From: Candidatus Galligastranaerophilus intestinigallinarum
GTDB lineage: Bacteria; Cyanobacteriota; Vampirovibrionia; Gastranaerophilales; Gastranaerophilaceae
Length of the DNA: 9,851 nucleotides
Assembly (NCBI GenBank): GCA_018715855.1
Contig: DVKW01000138.1
Coordinates: 1-9,851, forward strand
Direction of reading: 5' to 3'
Position 1 is the first letter of the stretch, and the number at the start of each line of letters is the position of its first letter. A program made the translations under genes and the position numbers. The notes below the pieces were generated by a model. It saw only the letters and a list, made by a program, of their open reading frames with translations, was not told the DNA's origin and did not search any database. Below, piece by piece: positions 8,102 through 9,851 of this stretch.

Positions 8102-8331
8102 AACCTTCCTTCAAATTCTAAAAGGCAAAAAGCCGCTCTTGCAGTAGTTTCTGTTAAATTAAGCCAAAAATTGCAAAGTTTAAATTTTTCAATTTCGCTT
8201 AATTTTTCTGAAATTTCAGCTAAAATTTTGTTGTCATAAGAATTTAATTCTAAAGTAAAAGCAAGGTTAATGGCGGCGGCTTTTTCGTCATCGGTCAAAC
8301 CCTGCAAAGTTTTGCAGTTATATAAATTCAT
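8089..8331 (-). CDS. Small hypothetical protein (80 aa)
   Basis: I do not recognise this family. The frame extends upstream to an ATG at 8418, but I place the start at ATG 8331-8329 because AAGGA lies six bases before it and because the likely promoter -10 box (8410-8415) overlaps the upstream part. The product begins M-N-L-Y-N-C-K-T-L and is predicted mostly helical. D-D-E-K-A-A-A-I-N-L-A-F-T-L-E-L spans 14-29 and an amphipathic K-I-L-A-E-I-S-E-K-L-S-E-I-E helix spans about 35-48; the C-terminal part is hydrophobic with two cysteines. There is no signal peptide and no clear transmembrane span. Its last 13 bases overlap the 49-codon gene, so the two are probably translated together. It is not ribosomal protein S16, which often occupies this place before rimM. 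Confidence 0.6.
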   Translation of the reverse strand: MNLYNCKTLQGLTDDEKAAAINLAFTLELNSYDNKILAEISEKLSEIEKFKLCNFWLNLTETTARAAFCLLEFEGRLWKN

Positions 8332-8337
8332 ATAAAT

Positions 8338-8342
8338 TCCTT
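8338..8342 (-). promoter_or_regulatory. Shine-Dalgarno deciding the start of the 80-aa gene
   Basis: AAGGA on the minus strand, six bases before ATG 8331. It sits inside the longer frame that opens at 8418, so it favours the short start. The next gene at 8101 is preceded by a nearly identical GAAGGAAGG. Confidence 0.6.
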
Positions 8343-8409
8343 CCATAACTTGTGCTTGATATACCGCCTTAACCCTGCTAAGATAAAAACAGTGCGTAAG
8401 TACATTTTT

Positions 8410-8438
8410 ATAATACATGTTAGTATTTAAAAGGTCAA
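8410..8438 (-). promoter_or_regulatory. Sigma70-type promoter for the two small minus-strand genes
   Basis: Reading the minus strand, TTGACC (8438-8433) is followed after exactly 17 bases by TATTAT (8415-8410). The predicted transcription start is near 8403, leaving a leader of about 70 bases before ATG 8331. The -35 box and spacer lie inside the inverted repeat at 8418-8463, so a bound regulator would block this promoter. Confidence 0.55.
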
Positions 8439-8463
8439 CATGTTAGCCTTTTAAATACTAACA
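8418..8463. repeat. Perfect inverted repeat, 17-bp arms, in the divergent control region
   Basis: Left arm TGTTAGTATTTAAAAGG (8418-8434) and right arm CCTTTTAAATACTAACA (8447-8463) are exact reverse complements around a 12-base centre. The centre contains a smaller palindrome, AACATGTT (8437-8444). The hexamer TGTTAG occurs at 8418 and 8441, inverted at 8458, and nearly at 8435 (TCAACA), giving four half-site-like elements. It lies between divergent genes and over both their promoters. There is no T-run after either arm, so a transcription operator is more likely than a terminator. The natural candidate ligand is the AbrB-like protein encoded next door. Confidence 0.8.
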
Positions 8464-8478
8464 ATATTTACAAAAATT

Positions 8479-8484
8479 TATAAT
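8479..8484 (+). promoter_or_regulatory. -10 box for the AbrB-like gene
   Basis: Perfect TATAAT ending 13 bases before the ATG at 8498, giving a leader of only about 6-8 bases. No good -35 consensus is present. The -35 position (about 8456-8461) falls within the right arm of the inverted repeat, which suggests repression or activation there. A weak GGG (8489-8491) is the only Shine-Dalgarno-like element. Confidence 0.5.
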
Positions 8485-8497
8485 TTATGGGTAGTTT

Positions 8498-8830
8498 ATG
8501 GCTTTAGTGCGTAGAATAAGGCAAATTGGAAACAGTGTTACACTAACAATTCCAAATGAAATTTTTGATTTTTTGGGCTACAACCCGAGTGTTGTTAAAT
8601 ATAAACTCTGCCAAGATGAAACAGGCGCTGTTTTTTTGATTATTTTAGATAAAGGCGTTATGGCGCTTGATGAAAAAAAATTTCAAAAACATGGCAAAAG
8701 CTTTGCAATAATAATTCCAAAACCGCTTTGTAAAATGTGGAATATTGGTTTAGCTGAAGAAAACAACCGCGAACTTCAATTAAGCCTTGATGATTCGCCC
8801 TTAAAATGGCGAATAGAACCTATTTGTTAG
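8498..8830 (+). CDS. Double AbrB/MazE-like (swapped-hairpin) DNA-binding protein
   Basis: 110 residues. The N-terminal half has R-R-I-R-Q-I-G-N-S-V-T-L-T-I-P-N (5-20), the hallmark of SpoVT-AbrB/MazE antitoxin-type DNA-binding domains. A second, diverged copy follows at 60-75: K-K-F-Q-K-H-G-K-S-F-A-I-I-I-P-K. The copies align at an offset of 55 residues with G11/G66, S13/S68, I18/I73 and P19/P74 matching. Family members normally carry one such domain and dimerise; here one chain could form a pseudo-dimer. No MazF/PemK or other toxin gene lies next to it, so a stand-alone regulator is more likely than an antitoxin. It is divergent from the small-gene operon and shares the 8418-8463 inverted repeat with it, consistent with autoregulation. 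Another TGTTA-CAC-TAACA dyad lies in its own early codons (8536-8548), perhaps by chance. Confidence 0.75.
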   Translation: MALVRRIRQIGNSVTLTIPNEIFDFLGYNPSVVKYKLCQDETGAVFLIILDKGVMALDEKKFQKHGKSFAIIIPKPLCKMWNIGLAEENNRELQLSLDDSPLKWRIEPIC

Positions 8831-8865
8831 TTTATATATAGGATGTTAAAAACATAAAATCCCGT

Positions 8866-8871
8866 TATGAT
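8866..8871 (+). promoter_or_regulatory. Possible -10 box for the NfeD-like/flotillin genes
   Basis: TATGAT, one mismatch from consensus, would start transcription near 8878, inside the palindrome at 8873-8886. No good -35 is seen. The region between the AbrB-like stop (8830) and ATG 8903 is otherwise AT-rich with a few short dyads. Confidence 0.35.
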
Positions 8872-8872
8872 T

Positions 8873-8886
8873 TTGTAATATTACAA
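8873..8886. promoter_or_regulatory. Perfect 14-bp palindrome, candidate operator of the flotillin operon
   Basis: TTGTAATATTACAA is fully self-complementary and ends 16 bases before the NfeD-like ATG. Its size and position over the expected transcription start fit a dimeric repressor site. It does not resemble the TGTTAG elements at 8418-8463, so a different regulator is implied. I cannot assign the regulator. Confidence 0.5.
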
Positions 8887-8891
8887 TAAAT

Positions 8892-8896
8892 GGGAG
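8892..8896 (+). promoter_or_regulatory. Shine-Dalgarno of the NfeD-like gene
   Basis: GGGAG, six bases before ATG 8903, fixes that start. It is the clearest ribosome-binding site among the plus-strand genes here. Confidence 0.6.
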
Positions 8897-8902
8897 AATT
8901 AT

Positions 8903-9454
8903 ATGTTATTTGACCCTGAAAAAATTATTACCCTGTATTGGTATTTGGCATTAATCGGAACAATCATCTTTATTTTGAAGGTTTCCCTGCCGCTTGATGC
9001 AGGTGGTGAAGTATCGGGCGATTTCACCTCAATCACAGATACTGATGCTTCTTTTCAATTTTTCACAATAGAAAGTATATCTGCATTTTTTATGTCAGGC
9101 GGCTGGATGGGCTGGGCTGCTATGGAACATCTGCACTATCCCGTAAAAATTGCAGTTTTAATTTCTGTTATATCAGGCATTTTGGGTATGCTTTTATTTA
9201 CTTGGCTTGTTACTTTACTAAAAAAGCTTGAACATACCCCAAAAGCATCATTGGATGAACTAAAAGATAGAATTGGAAAGGCATACACCCATTTTGACCC
9301 CAAAGGCAACGGGAAAATTCAAATTGAATTTAATTCAAGGTTAGATACCATTGATGCTGTTAATGAAACTGAAGAATATATTGAAGCTTTTAAACAAATC
9401 AAAGTTACAAAAATTGAAAACGGTGTTGTTTATATAGTAAAAGAAAGTGAGTAA
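8903..9454 (+). CDS. NfeD-like (YuaF/YqiJ-type) membrane protein, flotillin partner
   Basis: 183 residues. Hydrophobic segments at about 8-30, 54-74 and 80-106 should span the membrane, separated by a short acidic extracytoplasmic loop (32-50, D/T/S-rich). Residues ~117-181 form a soluble OB-fold-like tail with the NfeD pattern: R-I-G-K-A-Y-T-H-F-D-P-K-G-N-G-K-I-Q-I at 123-141 and I-K-V-T-K-I-E-N-G-V-V-Y-I-V near the end. Length and layout match Bacillus YuaF and Escherichia YqiJ, which are encoded next to flotillins. Here the flotillin ATG follows the stop after three bases, so the two genes almost certainly form one operon. The role, stabilising or organising flotillin membrane domains, is inferred from the family. 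The N-terminal assignment is less certain than the OB fold. Confidence 0.8.
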   Translation: MLFDPEKIITLYWYLALIGTIIFILKVSLPLDAGGEVSGDFTSITDTDASFQFFTIESISAFFMSGGWMGWAAMEHLHYPVKIAVLISVISGILGMLLFTWLVTLLKKLEHTPKASLDELKDRIGKAYTHFDPKGNGKIQIEFNSRLDTIDAVNETEEYIEAFKQIKVTKIENGVVYIVKESE

Positions 9455-9457
9455 AAA

Positions 9458-9851
9458 ATGGAATTATTTTCATTTGCGGGCATGCTTTTTTTAATTATTG
9501 TATTCGGTGCGCTTGTTTTTGCTGCAAGCCGATACCAAAGATGCCCATCAAACAAAGTTATTGTTGTTTATGGTAAAGTGCCGGGGTCCGGAACTGCAAA
9601 ATGCGTTCATGGGGGCGGTGTTTTTGTTTGGCCTTTAATTCAAGATTACAGCATTTTATCATTAGAACCCATGACAACAGATATTTACCTTCGTGGTGCA
9701 TTATCTAAAGGAAACATAAGAGTTGCCGTTCCTGCAACATTTACATTTGCGGTTTCAACAAACCCCAAACTATTGCAAAATGCCGCAGAAAGGCTTCTTA
9801 TGAGCGATAAGAAAACAATTATTTCTATGGCATCAGATATCATTTTAGGCC
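9458..9851 (+). CDS. Flotillin-family (YqiK/FloT-type, SPFH/Band 7) protein, 3' partial
   Basis: 131 complete codons are visible before the window ends. Residues ~5-24 are a membrane-inserting hydrophobic stretch. The family signature follows: R-Y-Q-R-C-P-S-N-K-V-I-V-V-Y-G (25-39), then C-V-H-G-G-G-V-F-V-W-P-L-I-Q-D-Y (49-64), S-L-E-P-M (68-72) and G-A-L-S-K-G-N-I-R-V (80-89). These belong to the SPFH domain of prokaryotic flotillins, which scaffold ordered membrane domains that gather signalling, secretion and wall-synthesis proteins. The coiled-coil tail with EA repeats should lie beyond the window. The start at ATG 9458 is three bases after the NfeD-like stop; the upstream GTGAG is a weak ribosome-binding site, so translational coupling is likely. 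Confidence 0.92.
   Translation, partial: MELFSFAGMLFLIIVFGALVFAASRYQRCPSNKVIVVYGKVPGSGTAKCVHGGGVFVWPLIQDYSILSLEPMTTDIYLRGALSKGNIRVAVPATFTFAVSTNPKLLQNAAERLLMSDKKTIISMASDIILG

Noticed and set aside
8332..8418. N-terminal extension of the 80-aa protein to ATG 8418
   Set aside because: The predicted promoter -10 box lies at 8410-8415 and the best Shine-Dalgarno is before ATG 8331, so the longer start would precede the transcript.
8418..8463. Rho-independent terminator
   Set aside because: The stem is AT-rich with a 12-base loop and no T-run follows on either strand; it lies between divergent gene starts, not gene ends.
8498..8830. Antitoxin of a toxin-antitoxin module
   Set aside because: The next gene is an NfeD-like membrane protein after a 72-base gap with its own signals; the upstream neighbour is divergent and not toxin-like by any motif I can see.
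8856..8874. Hairpin AAAATC/GATTTT as terminator of the AbrB-like gene
   Set aside because: Only a six-base AT-rich stem with a seven-base loop, and the bases after it (GTAATATT) are not a T-run.

Overview
The window is AT-rich, compact bacterial DNA in which every gene uses the standard code. It holds a giant filamentous-adhesin-like gene with a C-terminal PilZ domain, a rimM-trmD pair away from its usual ribosomal neighbours, and an NfeD-like/flotillin pair. This combination fits a gut-type, non-photosynthetic cyanobacterial relative (Melainabacteria/Gastranaerophilales). That placement is inference; no rRNA or other marker gene is present to prove it.

Layout. (1) Bases 1-5286, + strand: the 3' part of a very long, Asn-rich, repeat-built surface-protein gene whose start lies outside the window. 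Its last ~110 codons encode a PilZ (cyclic-di-GMP receptor type) domain with both signature motifs intact. (2) 5301-6758, + strand: a Wzx/MOP-type polysaccharide flippase starting 14 bases after the adhesin stop, so probably cotranscribed. (3) 6747-8331, - strand: two small genes of unknown function (80 and 49 codons, each with a good Shine-Dalgarno), then rimM, then trmD. rimM and trmD overlap by four bases, and the trmD end overlaps the flippase end by 12 bases. (4) 8332-8497: a divergent control region with a perfect 17-bp-arm inverted repeat lying over the promoters of both flanking genes. (5) 8498-8830, + strand: a small AbrB/MazE-like protein made of two tandem copies of the DNA-binding motif. 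(6) 8903-9851, + strand: an NfeD-like membrane protein and the first 131 codons of a flotillin/YqiK-type SPFH protein, preceded by a perfect 14-bp palindrome.

How the parts may work together. The first block is about the cell surface: an adhesin apparently tied to c-di-GMP signalling, plus a lipid-linked sugar exporter. The minus-strand block is translation maintenance (16S maturation and tRNA m1G37 methylation) with two unknown small proteins upstream. The AbrB-like protein probably controls its own promoter and the small-gene promoter through the shared inverted repeat. The last block builds flotillin membrane microdomains. I see no mobile element, CRISPR array, tRNA or rRNA. The least ordinary items are the adhesin-PilZ fusion, the single-chain double AbrB protein with its divergent operator, and the small cysteine-motif protein upstream of rimM.
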